Shown: in pieces, positions 1 through 7,759 of the stretch
How the letters are laid out: the number at the start of each line of letters is the position of its first letter
Position numbering within the stretch: position 1 is the first letter of the stretch
Source: Candidatus Opitulatrix roisinitermitis
GTDB taxonomy: Bacteria > Actinomycetota > Actinomycetes > Actinomycetales > Bifidobacteriaceae
NCBI GenBank assembly: GCA_031288055.1
Contig: JAITSD010000085.1
Span: 1 to 17,397, forward strand
Direction of reading: 5' to 3'
DNA: 17,397 bases
Position numbers and translations under genes: made by a program
The notes under the pieces: model-generated
Databases searched by the model: none
Seen by the model: the letters and a program-made list of their open reading frames with translations, nothing else
What the model was told of the DNA's origin: nothing

Positions 1-1500
1 GCCCTCATGCCGTATTTACCAATCGAAGCTGATAATGCTAACAATTTTTTGAATACTGGTTTAGCTAGACGCACAATTACTAAAATTAGTTTTTCTAGAT
101 TATTTCCGCAATGTGATGCTCCTATAGATATATCATATAATAAATTTAACGGCGTAAAGGCCTGTGTTGACGGCACGGAGTTAACTATTGGCGAACCAGC
201 TGGTGTTATAGCTAATCCGCAAAATAGTAAATATTTATTTCATCATATAGGCTATGATAATACTGACGCTTCCCAGTTTGATTTTAGCTATTTTAACGCT
301 TCTAAAACTAAAAATATGTCTTATATTTTTTATTATGCTAATTTACCAGCTGGCTTTACTATGCCTGATGGATTTGGTTTATCAGCACTTGATTTGCAGT
401 ATGCTTTTTATAGTATTAAAGGGCGAGGTGATATAATTTTACCAGCTGGGTTTGGGGGTTTAGCGACTAATATGTATAATATGTTTGCTTTTACAGGTGC
501 TGGCACTCAAGCACCTTATTTATTAGATAATATTTATTTTCCAGAAGGGTTTGGAGCAGAGGTTACGGATATAGGATCAATGTTTGAATATGTTTGGATG
601 AACGGTAGCGTAATTTTACCATCAGGTTTTGCAAATAAAGCTATTTATTTGCGTAGTTCATTTGCACTTTCAAAACTAAATAAATTAATTTTACCAAAGG
701 GGTTTGGTGAAAATATTGTTGATTATTGGAATATGTCAGAGATATTTGATAATGCAACTATAAATAATTTACATATTTCGGACGGTTTTGTTAGAAACTG
801 TGATGGGCTTGACTGTTCTGATTTATTCGGTGAGGTCATAGCGAATAATAGTTTTTATTTACCTGATGATTTTGCGGCTAATGCCACAAATATGCGCAAT
901 ATGTTTAGCGAGGCTATTTTACCAGATGGCTTTTCATTGCCCAAAAACTTTGCTAAAGATGCTGTTATACCTTCCTATGGTATGCCTTTATTTCAGAGAG
1001 CTGAATTTTTAGGCACAGTTAATATTAGCGACGGCGTTTTAGCTAATCAAACTAATTTATATAATATTTTTTCAGGAGCCACTTTTGATGCTGGGTTGAC
1101 AATACCAGATAATTTTGCACCTAATGCCACAAGTTTGCAATATATGTTTGGTAATGCTAGATTTTTGGGACCTTTAACTATTGGCTCAGGTTTTGGTCAA
1201 AATGCTACAGATGTGTCAAGTCTATTTAGTAATGCTGAATTTTCGTCGGGAGTAGAATTACCTGCTGGTTTGGGACAAGCCGCCACTAATATGGATTATA
1301 TGTTTAGTGGTGTTAGATTAAGTGGCGATATTGATTGGTCAGGCACTGATTTAACTGCTTCTGCAGCTACCAAAGCTAATATGTTTAATAACACAACTTG
1401 GAACGGTTATTTTATGTTAGCTCAAAATCAGACCTCGGTTGATTGGTTAATTGATGGCACAGGAGCTGATGCTACAAATGTGAAAGTTAAGGGTAGTTAA
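1..1500 (+). CDS. BspA-like (DUF285-type) leucine-rich-repeat protein, 5' end outside window
   Basis: The frame is open from base 1, with no stop before the ATG at position 7. There is no signal peptide at that ATG, so the true start is probably upstream and this is the C-terminal part (about 499 residues seen). The protein is built of irregular repeats of roughly 20-30 residues with the pattern 'LPxGFGxxATNMxxMFxxAxF'. One early unit (FDFSYFNASKTKNMSYIF) resembles the BspA/DUF285 leucine-rich repeats known from surface proteins of mycoplasmas, Bacteroidetes, Listeria and other host-associated microbes. It ends in ATNVKVKGS with no LPxTG motif or C-terminal membrane segment, so any anchoring signal must lie upstream. 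Family membership is a pattern match by eye. Role in adhesion or host contact is inference. It ends 126 bp before rpsT, which has its own promoter. Confidence 0.6.
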   Translation, partial: ALMPYLPIEADNANNFLNTGLARRTITKISFSRLFPQCDAPIDISYNKFNGVKACVDGTELTIGEPAGVIANPQNSKYLFHHIGYDNTDASQFDFSYFNASKTKNMSYIFYYANLPAGFTMPDGFGLSALDLQYAFYSIKGRGDIILPAGFGGLATNMYNMFAFTGAGTQAPYLLDNIYFPEGFGAEVTDIGSMFEYVWMNGSVILPSGFANKAIYLRSSFALSKLNKLILPKGFGENIVDYWNMSEIFDNATINNLHISDGFVRNCDGLDCSDLFGEVIANNSFYLPDDFAANATNMRNMFSEAILPDGFSLPKNFAKDAVIPSYGMPLFQRAEFLGTVNISDGVLANQTNLYNIFSGATFDAGLTIPDNFAPNATSLQYMFGNARFLGPLTIGSGFGQNATDVSSLFSNAEFSSGVELPAGLGQAATNMDYMFSGVRLSGDIDWSGTDLTASAATKANMFNNTTWNGYFMLAQNQTSVDWLIDGTGADATNVKVKGS

Positions 1501-1592
1501 TAATACTAGTCAAGCAAAAAATTAGCTTATAGTTTAAATAATTGTTAGCAGATTAATTGGTTTTATTTGTATTTAGCGGTCTCTTTGTCTAT

Positions 1593-1620
1593 TTGGTGTT
1601 ACTAAAATAAAGTGTAAACT
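1593..1620 (+). promoter_or_regulatory. Promoter of rpsT, probably giving a leaderless transcript
   Basis: TTGGTG (1593-1598), a 16-bp spacer and TAAACT (1615-1620) fit an actinobacterial sigma-A promoter with a TANNNT -10 box. The -10 box ends exactly 6 nt before the rpsT ATG (1627), which places transcription start at or next to the start codon. There is no Shine-Dalgarno sequence in the gap. The same 6-nt arrangement occurs at 4817 and 12526. Confidence 0.55.
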
Positions 1621-1626
1621 AATTAT

Positions 1627-2013
1627 ATGGCTAATATTAAATCTAAGATAAAGCGGATAGGCACAAATAATAAGGCTAGGCAACGCAATTTAACAGTTCG
1701 CACAGAATTAAAAACTAGGGTTCGCCAAACCCGCCAAGCTATTGTTTTAGGTGAGTTAGATCAAGCTCAAACTAATTATAAACAAGCCGCCAAAAAGTTA
1801 GATATTGCTGTATCTAAAGGCGTTATTCATAAAAATCAGGCTGCTAAAAGGAAAAGTAAATTAGCTAATCAAATTAATTCATTAAATGCTTCGTCTGATA
1901 ATAATTCCAAACCTGATAATAACTCTGAGCCAAAAACTAATAAAACTAACAATCCACCAGTTAAAACTCGGTCAAAATCAACCACTAGTTCTAAATTATC
2001 AGCTGTTAAATAA
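1627..2013 (+). CDS. rpsT: 30S ribosomal protein bS20 with C-terminal extension
   Basis: bS20 binds 16S rRNA early in assembly of the small subunit. Residues 1-87 fit the family over its whole usual length: the MANIKS start, many Lys/Arg residues, and the conserved block SKGVIHKNQAAKRKSKL. Residues 88-128 are an extra low-complexity tail rich in Asn, Lys, Ser and Thr (DNNSKPDNNSEPKTNKTNNP and on), which ordinary 86-88 residue bS20 proteins lack. No Shine-Dalgarno precedes the ATG, while a TAAACT -10 box sits 6 nt upstream, so the mRNA is probably leaderless. leuS follows 12 bp later and is probably cotranscribed. The core identity is certain. The tail's function is unknown. Confidence 0.93.
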   Translation: MANIKSKIKRIGTNNKARQRNLTVRTELKTRVRQTRQAIVLGELDQAQTNYKQAAKKLDIAVSKGVIHKNQAAKRKSKLANQINSLNASSDNNSKPDNNSEPKTNKTNNPPVKTRSKSTTSSKLSAVK

Positions 2014-2025
2014 AATAAAAAGACT

Positions 2026-4788
2026 ATGGTATCTGATAATACGTCATCAGATAAGTCTTTCACAAGTTCGCAAGCCCTTGATGATATAGCTATTCCGCCA
2101 TATCGTTATACAGCTCAATTAGCTAATCAAATAGAAGCTAAATGGCAAAAATATTGGCAAATCAATCAGACTTTTAAAACTCGTACTGATAAAACACCAT
2201 ATTTTATTATGGATATGTTCCCTTATCCCTCTGGAGCTGGTTTACATGTCGGACACCCTTTGGGTTATGTGGCTACTGATGTTATAGGTCGGTTTAAAAG
2301 AATGACAGGCTATAGTGTTTTACATACTTTAGGTTATGACGCTTTTGGTTTGCCAGCTGAACAATATGCTGTACAAACAGGTCAACATCCTGCTAAAACC
2401 ACTTTAAAAAATATTCAAATTATGAAACGCCAATTAGCTAAAATGGGTTTAGCTCATGATTTGTCTCGTTCATACGCCACTATTGATGATGATTATGTTA
2501 AATGGACACAGTGGATTTTTTTGCAAATTTATAATTCGTATTTTGATCCAGAAGTTCCTAATAACGAGGGCGGTATGGGTAAAGCTAGACCGATTTCAGA
2601 ATTAATTAAACAATTTGCCAGCGGGCAGAAATCTTTGCCTGCCATAGACGGTATTGATAAATCTGTTAAATGGCATGATTTAGATAAAGTTCAAAAAGAT
2701 TTAATTTTATCTGAATATAGATTAGCTTATATTAAAAAATCCCCAGTTAATTGGGCACCCGGATTAGGCACAGTTTTAGCTAATGAGGAAATTACGGCTG
2801 ATGGCAGATCAGAGAGAGGTAATTTTCCAGTTTTCACTAAGGAATTATCGCAATGGTCTATGCGGATAACAGCATATGCCCAAAGACTTTTAGATGGTTT
2901 AGCTATAATTGATTGGCCTGAAAAAGTTCGCCAAATGCAAACTAATTGGATAGGCAAATCACGGGGGGCATATATTAATTTTTCTGTCACATCCGCTAAT
3001 AAGCAAACTTTAACAGTTTTCACAACTCGTCCAGATACTTTATTTGGTGCGACTTTTTGTGTTATAGCTCCAGAACATCCATTAGTTAACTATTCCACAG
3101 TTGCTCAAAAATCAGCAGTTAAACAATATGTTAATCAAGTAATTAAAAAGTCAGCTGTGGCTAGGCAACAAGATGCTGGTAAAAAAACAGGTGTTTGGAC
3201 TGGTTTATATGCCAAAAATCCTTTAAATGCTGAGAAATTACCAATATTTGTGGCTGATTATGTGCTTATGTCTTATGGTACAGGAGCTATTATGGCGGTT
3301 CCAGCGGATGATAAAAGAGATGAGGAGTTTGCTAAAGAGTATAATATTCCTATAAAATATGATTATTGTAAACCTACTATTTCTCAGGCTATTGCCAATT
3401 TGGTTCGACGCGGGGTTGGGCGGGAAACCACTATTTTTCGCTTACAGGATTGGCTATTTTCCAGGCAAAGATATTGGGGAGAGCCATTTCCCATAGTTTA
3501 TGATGCCAAAGGTGTGGTTTACACTTTGCCAGAAGCTATGTTGCCAGTAAAATTGCCGGTTATTGACGATTATTCACCGATCACCTATCAACCAGATGAT
3601 AAAGATTCTTCGCCCCAAGCTCCTTTAGCTAGAGCTAAAAATTGGCTGACCGTGGAATTAGATTTAGGTGATGGTTTGAAAAAATATAGCAGAGAAACTA
3701 ATACTATGCCTAATTGGGCGGGTAGTTGTTGGTATTATTTGCGATATGCTGATCCTAAACCAAAGTCTAAGATAATAGATCCCAAACTTGATAAGTTTTG
3801 GTTGGGGTCTAGACATAATAAAACTGTTGGTAAATCTGGCGGTGTAGATTTATATATAGGCGGCGTGGAACATGCGGTTTTACATCTGTTATATGCACGA
3901 TTTTGGCATAAAATATTATTTGATTTGGGCTTTGTGTCATCGCCTGAACCTTTTCATAAATTATACAATCAAGGCTATATACAGGCTTATGCTTATACTG
4001 ACAAAAGAGGCGCTTATGTGGAGGCTAGTCAAGTAGTTGCTAAGGATGGTAAGTTTTATTATAAAGGCGAACAAGTTTGGCAAGAGTATGGCAAAATGGG
4101 TAAAAGTTTAAAAAATGTTATAACACCTGATCAATTATATAAATTAGCTGGGGCAGATACTTTTCGGATTTATGAAATGTCTATGGGGCCTTTAGATATT
4201 TCTAGAGCTTGGGAAACTAGAGCTGTGATAGGTGCTCAAAGATTTCTGCAAAGACTATGGCGTAATGTTATTAATGAACAGACTGGCAAATTAATCATTG
4301 TTGATTCAAAAATGTTGCCAGATACTGTTAAACTTTTACATCAAACTATTGCGGCTGTTAAAACTGAGGTGGAAAATATCCGTTTAAATACGGCGATTGC
4401 TAAACTGATTGAATATAATAATCACTTAACGACTTTAAAAAAGGTGCCAAAATCAGCTGTTGAACCGCTGATAATTATGTTATCGCCTTTTGCTCCTCAT
4501 ATTGCGGAGGAGTTATGGTCAAAATTAGGTTATAAGCAAACTATCACTTATGTGGACTTTCCCCAATTTGAGCCTAAGTTTTTGGAAGATGATTTAGTAA
4601 CATGTGTCGTTCAAATTAATGGCAAAGTTAGGGCTAAATTAGAAGTTAATTCTAATATTTCAAAAGGTGATTTAGCCAATTTTATTATGTCATCACCTAA
4701 AGTAAAGCAGTTTTTGGAGGGTCAAACCCTTATAAAAACCATTTCAGTGCCGCCTAAAATATTTTCCATAGTAATTAAAAATAAATAA
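2026..4788 (+). CDS. leuS: Leucyl-tRNA synthetase, actinobacterial type, shortened in the editing domain
   Basis: This class I enzyme charges tRNA-Leu with leucine in the cytoplasm. The HIGH signature is HVGH at residues 74-77 and the KMSKS loop is KMGKS at 690-694, the form also found in mycobacteria. Actinobacterial features include the YRYTAQLA N-terminus and the RSERGNFPVF block. The CP1 editing domain keeps the Thr-rich TTRPDT motif (333-338) and the aspartates of VPADDKRD (429 and 432). Between about residues 444 and 452, however, it lacks roughly 27-30 residues that normally contain the 'YTGDG...NS...G' stretch before the RLQDWLFSRQRYWGEP block (472 on). The 920-residue length is otherwise normal for actinobacteria. 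It starts 12 bp after rpsT without a Shine-Dalgarno, so it is probably read from the rpsT promoter. Confidence 0.96.
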   Translation: MVSDNTSSDKSFTSSQALDDIAIPPYRYTAQLANQIEAKWQKYWQINQTFKTRTDKTPYFIMDMFPYPSGAGLHVGHPLGYVATDVIGRFKRMTGYSVLHTLGYDAFGLPAEQYAVQTGQHPAKTTLKNIQIMKRQLAKMGLAHDLSRSYATIDDDYVKWTQWIFLQIYNSYFDPEVPNNEGGMGKARPISELIKQFASGQKSLPAIDGIDKSVKWHDLDKVQKDLILSEYRLAYIKKSPVNWAPGLGTVLANEEITADGRSERGNFPVFTKELSQWSMRITAYAQRLLDGLAIIDWPEKVRQMQTNWIGKSRGAYINFSVTSANKQTLTVFTTRPDTLFGATFCVIAPEHPLVNYSTVAQKSAVKQYVNQVIKKSAVARQQDAGKKTGVWTGLYAKNPLNAEKLPIFVADYVLMSYGTGAIMAVPADDKRDEEFAKEYNIPIKYDYCKPTISQAIANLVRRGVGRETTIFRLQDWLFSRQRYWGEPFPIVYDAKGVVYTLPEAMLPVKLPVIDDYSPITYQPDDKDSSPQAPLARAKNWLTVELDLGDGLKKYSRETNTMPNWAGSCWYYLRYADPKPKSKIIDPKLDKFWLGSRHNKTVGKSGGVDLYIGGVEHAVLHLLYARFWHKILFDLGFVSSPEPFHKLYNQGYIQAYAYTDKRGAYVEASQVVAKDGKFYYKGEQVWQEYGKMGKSLKNVITPDQLYKLAGADTFRIYEMSMGPLDISRAWETRAVIGAQRFLQRLWRNVINEQTGKLIIVDSKMLPDTVKLLHQTIAAVKTEVENIRLNTAIAKLIEYNNHLTTLKKVPKSAVEPLIIMLSPFAPHIAEELWSKLGYKQTITYVDFPQFEPKFLEDDLVTCVVQINGKVRAKLEVNSNISKGDLANFIMSSPKVKQFLEGQTLIKTISVPPKIFSIVIKNK

Positions 4789-4813
4789 GTTTATATTAAT
4801 ATTGCTAGGTATG

Positions 4814-4822
4814 TGCTAGACT
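4814..4822 (+). promoter_or_regulatory. Extended -10 promoter for the FemX-like gene, leaderless
   Basis: TG-C-TAGACT (TAGACT at 4817-4822) is an extended -10 element of actinobacterial TANNNT type. It ends 6 nt before the ATG at 4829, so the transcript should begin at or beside the start codon. No convincing -35 hexamer is seen 16-18 bp upstream. The same TGnTAGACT plus 6 nt is found in front of guaA. Confidence 0.55.
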
Positions 4823-4828
4823 TAATTT

Positions 4829-5905
4829 ATGGAAATATCCTATGATATTGGTAGTATTGAAACTCATAATACCGATAAAGTTGTAGCTTCAGAAATAAAA
4901 GATCTAGTTCAATGGGATAATTTGATTAATAGTTTACAAGGTAACCCTTTACAATTGTCTAATTGGGGAAAGTTGAAAGCTCAAAGTTCATGGAGTGTAA
5001 ACAATATAGTTATAACTAATACGAATCATGAGACTTTTGCTGCTGCCCAGATTTTAACTCGTAAATTACCAGCTGGTTTAGGACGCATAAGCCATATACC
5101 ACGTGGTCCAGTTTTTGCGGATTTTGTTTTACAAAACCCATTTTTATTATCTACTATACTTGGCGAAATAATTAATTGGGTGACGGAAAATCTTAAATCT
5201 ATAGCTATAATTGCTGAACCCGATTATTCTGAAAATAAGTTCAGCTTTACTAAATTTATCTCTGAGGAGTTTCCTGAAGAATATTCTAGAAACTGGTTAC
5301 CTTCCCAAACACCTATTTTGTTTAATAAAACTCTTATAATTGATTTGACTCAAAGTCAGGATACTATATTTGCAGGTGCTAGTAAAAAAAATCTGCAACA
5401 TTTACGCGAATCGGACAACATTGGCGTAAAAATTAGTATTGCCCAAAATATAGATGATGTTAAAAAAGTTTTAGGGGTTTATAAGGAAGTAGCCTCAAGA
5501 GCTAAGTTTGCCTTACATAGTGACGATTATTTTTACCAGGCTTTTAAATTAGGTATAGGACCTTTATATATTGCCACTTTGAAAGACGAAGTGGTATCAT
5601 TTTTGTGGTTGGCACAATCTAAGTCCACGGCTTTTGAGTTGTGGGGTGGGGCTAATGCTTTAGGACAAGCCAACTATGCTAATACAGCTGTTAAATGGTT
5701 TGCCATAAAAGATATGAAAGCTAAAGCTATTCAAAGGTATGATATGAACGGTTTGTTAAATGATGGTATATCTAATTATAAAAGATCTTTTGCTAAAAAG
5801 GAGGATATTTTAGTTCCTAGTCACACAGTTGCACTTTCGCCAAAATATCATTTATATGTTAAGGCTTATAAATCATTAAAATTACTCAAAAAAGTTTTTA
5901 ATTAA
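4829..5905 (+). CDS. FemAB/FemX-family peptidoglycan-bridge aminoacyltransferase
   Basis: FemABX enzymes transfer amino acids from aminoacyl-tRNA to the stem peptide of lipid II, building the interpeptide bridge on the inner face of the membrane. At 358 residues this protein has the family's tandem GNAT-like layout. Diagnostic stretches are LSNWGKLKA near residue 45, the GRISHIPRGPVF block near 90-100, SKKNLQHLRESD near 185-195, and the C-terminal acceptor-fold run with YDMNGLLNDGISNYKRSF near 310-325. No signal peptide or membrane segment is visible, as expected. The start has no Shine-Dalgarno but sits 6 nt after TAGACT, supporting a leaderless start here. thiN follows after 14 bp. The family call is firm. 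Which residue is added (Gly, Ala, Ser or other) cannot be read from sequence. Confidence 0.85.
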   Translation: MEISYDIGSIETHNTDKVVASEIKDLVQWDNLINSLQGNPLQLSNWGKLKAQSSWSVNNIVITNTNHETFAAAQILTRKLPAGLGRISHIPRGPVFADFVLQNPFLLSTILGEIINWVTENLKSIAIIAEPDYSENKFSFTKFISEEFPEEYSRNWLPSQTPILFNKTLIIDLTQSQDTIFAGASKKNLQHLRESDNIGVKISIAQNIDDVKKVLGVYKEVASRAKFALHSDDYFYQAFKLGIGPLYIATLKDEVVSFLWLAQSKSTAFELWGGANALGQANYANTAVKWFAIKDMKAKAIQRYDMNGLLNDGISNYKRSFAKKEDILVPSHTVALSPKYHLYVKAYKSLKLLKKVFN

Positions 5906-5919
5906 TTGAATAAAAAGTC

Positions 5920-6600
5920 ATGACGAAAGCTGTTATTTTTGCTAATGGGCAGTCGCCCTTTGGGCAAGATAGTTCTTTGTCGGTTAATAAGTTAATTAGC
6001 TTTTGGCAAACTTTAGCTAAAGATGTGGAACAATCTGATATAGTTATAGCTTGTGATGGAGCTATTAAATATCTAGAGGTAAATAAGTTTTTGACTGTCG
6101 ATTATATAGTTGGTGATTTAGATAGTCTTGATTTTAGTGATTTAGATAGACAAGCGAATTATTTATCTAAATTAGTCAAGGTATCAGATCAAGATACAAA
6201 TGATTTAACTAAGGCGGTTAATTTTGCTATAGCCAAAGGCGTTAAACAAGTTGTGATTTATGGAGCCACTGGTAAAAGAGAGGATCATACACTAGCAAAT
6301 ATTGCTCTGTTGTTAGATTATATTTGTCAATTGGATAGCGTGATTATGAAATCTCAATATGGCACTTTTTATCCTGTAAAACAGTCTTTAACTTGTAAAA
6401 CTGCTCCTAATTGCCAAATTTCTATATTTTCTATTGATAAGGATGTTGAAATAACCAGCTCTAATTTGAAATGGCCGTTAGTTAAAACTAAATTATCATC
6501 ATGGTGGGAAGCTTCTTTAAATACTACAATAACTAATCAATTTACTATTATAACCAATTCCACCCAGCCAAAGGTTTTGGTCTGGGTGGAATTAGAATAA
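5920..6600 (+). CDS. thiN: Thiamine pyrophosphokinase
   Basis: The enzyme transfers pyrophosphate from ATP to thiamine, giving thiamine diphosphate, the cofactor of transketolase and pyruvate-oxidising enzymes. Family motifs appear in the expected order: ACDGAIKYL (about residue 44), VGDLDSLD (about 64), DQDTNDLTKA (about 90), and GATGKREDHTLANIALL (about 114-130). The C-terminal half has the expected beta-rich thiamine-binding pattern (ISIFSI, then NLKWPL, SN-like turns and a final beta strand). Its 226 residues are normal. It begins 14 bp after the FemX-like gene without a clear Shine-Dalgarno and is probably in the same transcript. Its last 13 or so codons form a strong hairpin (see 6556-6593). 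Confidence 0.9.
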   Translation: MTKAVIFANGQSPFGQDSSLSVNKLISFWQTLAKDVEQSDIVIACDGAIKYLEVNKFLTVDYIVGDLDSLDFSDLDRQANYLSKLVKVSDQDTNDLTKAVNFAIAKGVKQVVIYGATGKREDHTLANIALLLDYICQLDSVIMKSQYGTFYPVKQSLTCKTAPNCQISIFSIDKDVEITSSNLKWPLVKTKLSSWWEASLNTTITNQFTIITNSTQPKVLVWVELE

Positions 6601-6617
6601 TGGCTTGAATATTTTTT
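6556..6617 (+). terminator. Strong hairpin inside the end of thiN, with a distant T-run
   Basis: Bases 6556-6567 pair perfectly with 6582-6593 (12 bp, core CCACCCAG/CTGGGTGG). The stem continues with CCAAA (6568-6572) pairing TTTGG (6576-6580), closing on a 3-nt loop with one bulged T at 6581. The T6 tract is at 6612-6617, about 18 nt past the stem, so it is not a textbook intrinsic terminator. It overlaps the thiN coding end and its stop codon is just beyond the stem. It most likely ends or protects the rpsT/leuS/femX/thiN transcripts ahead of the convergent gene at 6640. Confidence 0.6.
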
Positions 6618-6625
6618 AGTTTCTT

Positions 6626-6634
6626 GGGGGGGGG
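6626..6634. repeat. G9 homopolymer (C9 on the minus strand)
   Basis: Nine consecutive G residues lie in the 39-bp gap between two convergent genes, 5 bp beyond the stop codon of the minus-strand gene. Such a run is striking in an AT-rich sequence. It lies outside both reading frames, so length change would not shift either protein. Confidence 0.9.
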
Positions 6635-6639
6635 TATTA

Positions 6640-7161
6640 TTAAACTGCATACATTATGTAATTTATGGCATTATAATGATAATCATTTTTAGGAGCAATC
6701 AGTTTTAGATATACACCTACTCTGGACTTCCACCAAGATGAATTACCTAATTTAACAATTAGTGTTTTGGTTTCATCTGGTCCTATTTCTATAGAACAGG
6801 CACTTAATTTTGAATATACTTCATTTCCGTTACAATCAAAATAATTGTCCCAAGAGCCTGAACCAGTTAATTCCACTGGATAAATGGTAAAAGAATGACC
6901 ACGTTGACCAGCAGGATCACCAGCAGGATAGTTCATAGTAATTTTGACTTTGCGATTAATCTTATCTTCAGGATAGTTGAAAATTCGTGAATTCCAGTGT
7001 TCAATATGGTCATCTCGTGAATATAAAGTCCAGGTAGTTTCTTTAAGTGTTTTATCATGAGCATAAGCCGAAGCATTTGTTCCACCTAAAACCAAACAGA
7101 ATCCTAAAAGACATATTAGTAAATAGTTTATAGTTTTGTTCATTTTAATTATGTTTTTCAT
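6640..7161 (-). CDS. Secreted protein of unknown function, paralogue of the next gene
   Basis: I do not recognise a family. The 173 residues start with a Sec signal peptide: basic MKNIIKMNK, a hydrophobic core near residues 12-27, and an Ala-rich SAYA-HD cleavage region near residue 34. The mature part of about 140 residues looks beta-rich. It shares with its upstream neighbour the blocks W-L-x-x-R, NYFDCNGNE, a second Cys about 14 residues later (probable disulphide), SSWWKSRxGVY, and a C-terminal NAxxY. The start is supported by AAAGGA at 7170-7175, 8 nt from the ATG. Spacing of 61 bp suggests cotranscription with 7223-7759. No membrane anchor is seen, so it is probably released or cell-wall associated. 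Possible roles include a small toxin, adhesin or envelope protein, but nothing in the sequence decides this. Confidence 0.75.
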   Translation of the reverse strand: MKNIIKMNKTINYLLICLLGFCLVLGGTNASAYAHDKTLKETTWTLYSRDDHIEHWNSRIFNYPEDKINRKVKITMNYPAGDPAGQRGHSFTIYPVELTGSGSWDNYFDCNGNEVYSKLSACSIEIGPDETKTLIVKLGNSSWWKSRVGVYLKLIAPKNDYHYNAINYIMYAV

Positions 7162-7222
7162 TTTATTTTTCCTTTAACTTATCAATTGAATGAATTATTT
7201 ATTTGTTATTAAGGCGATGCCT

Positions 7223-7759
7223 TTAATTAACTATTCTCATGGAATATTTTAGGGCGTTTTTAATAGGGGTATCGCCCACCGCTAGGGCTTCAATATAGAC
7301 ACCTGTTCTGGATTTCCACCAACTCGAATCGCCCATTTTAACAACCATACTAAAACTTTCGTGGGGATATAGTTTTACTCTGCAGCCGTGCTCAAGAGTT
7401 CCAATTTCATTTCCTTGGCAGTCAAAATAATTTTCGTATGAAAATGTTCCTGTTCTTTCAATTGGTTTTATTAGAAAAGGTGAACCGTGAGATCCGTAAT
7501 AATCAACACTTATTCTAACTTGACGATTAGATTTTTGTTCATTATAATCAAGTATTTGGGATTCAAAAACAGCCCATGTATCGCCGTGTTCGCACCTAAA
7601 CATAAGTCGCCAATTATTATTATCAAATAATTCATTGGCATTAGCCACAGGGCTGGCACATGAAACTATTAAAGCTAACGCTAAAACAGTTGATAGAATA
7701 CCGCTAAATAGCTTACTTAATTTATTACTGTATATATAATTAATTATCTTATTATTCAT
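7223..7759 (-). CDS. Secreted or lipid-anchored protein of unknown function, paralogue of 6640-7161
   Basis: The frame is open from an ATG at 7780, but I choose the ATG at 7759 (MNNKIINY). It has AGGA at 7766-7769 with a 6-nt spacer, while the outer ATG has no ribosome binding site. The N-terminus has a hydrophobic segment (LSTVLALALIVS). It can be cut by signal peptidase I at PVANA-NE, or it may be a lipoprotein, because LIVSC fits a lipobox. The mature domain matches the neighbouring protein: NYFDCQGNE, a second Cys in HGCRVKLYP, GDSSWWKSRTGVYIEAL, and KNALKYSMR at the end. It has an extra Cys in LMFRCEHGD. Family and function are unrecognised. The two genes clearly arose by tandem duplication and have since diverged considerably. 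Confidence 0.73.
   Translation of the reverse strand: MNNKIINYIYSNKLSKLFSGILSTVLALALIVSCASPVANANELFDNNNWRLMFRCEHGDTWAVFESQILDYNEQKSNRQVRISVDYYGSHGSPFLIKPIERTGTFSYENYFDCQGNEIGTLEHGCRVKLYPHESFSMVVKMGDSSWWKSRTGVYIEALAVGDTPIKNALKYSMRIVN

Noticed and set aside
1501..1592. tRNA, riboswitch or T-box upstream of rpsT/leuS
   Set aside because: No cloverleaf, T-box core or stable multi-stem fold could be drawn, and the gap is only 126 bp with the promoter at its end.
2727..3023. Minus-strand frame inside leuS
   Set aside because: Antisense to the catalytic and editing regions of a clear leuS; no start signal or domain.
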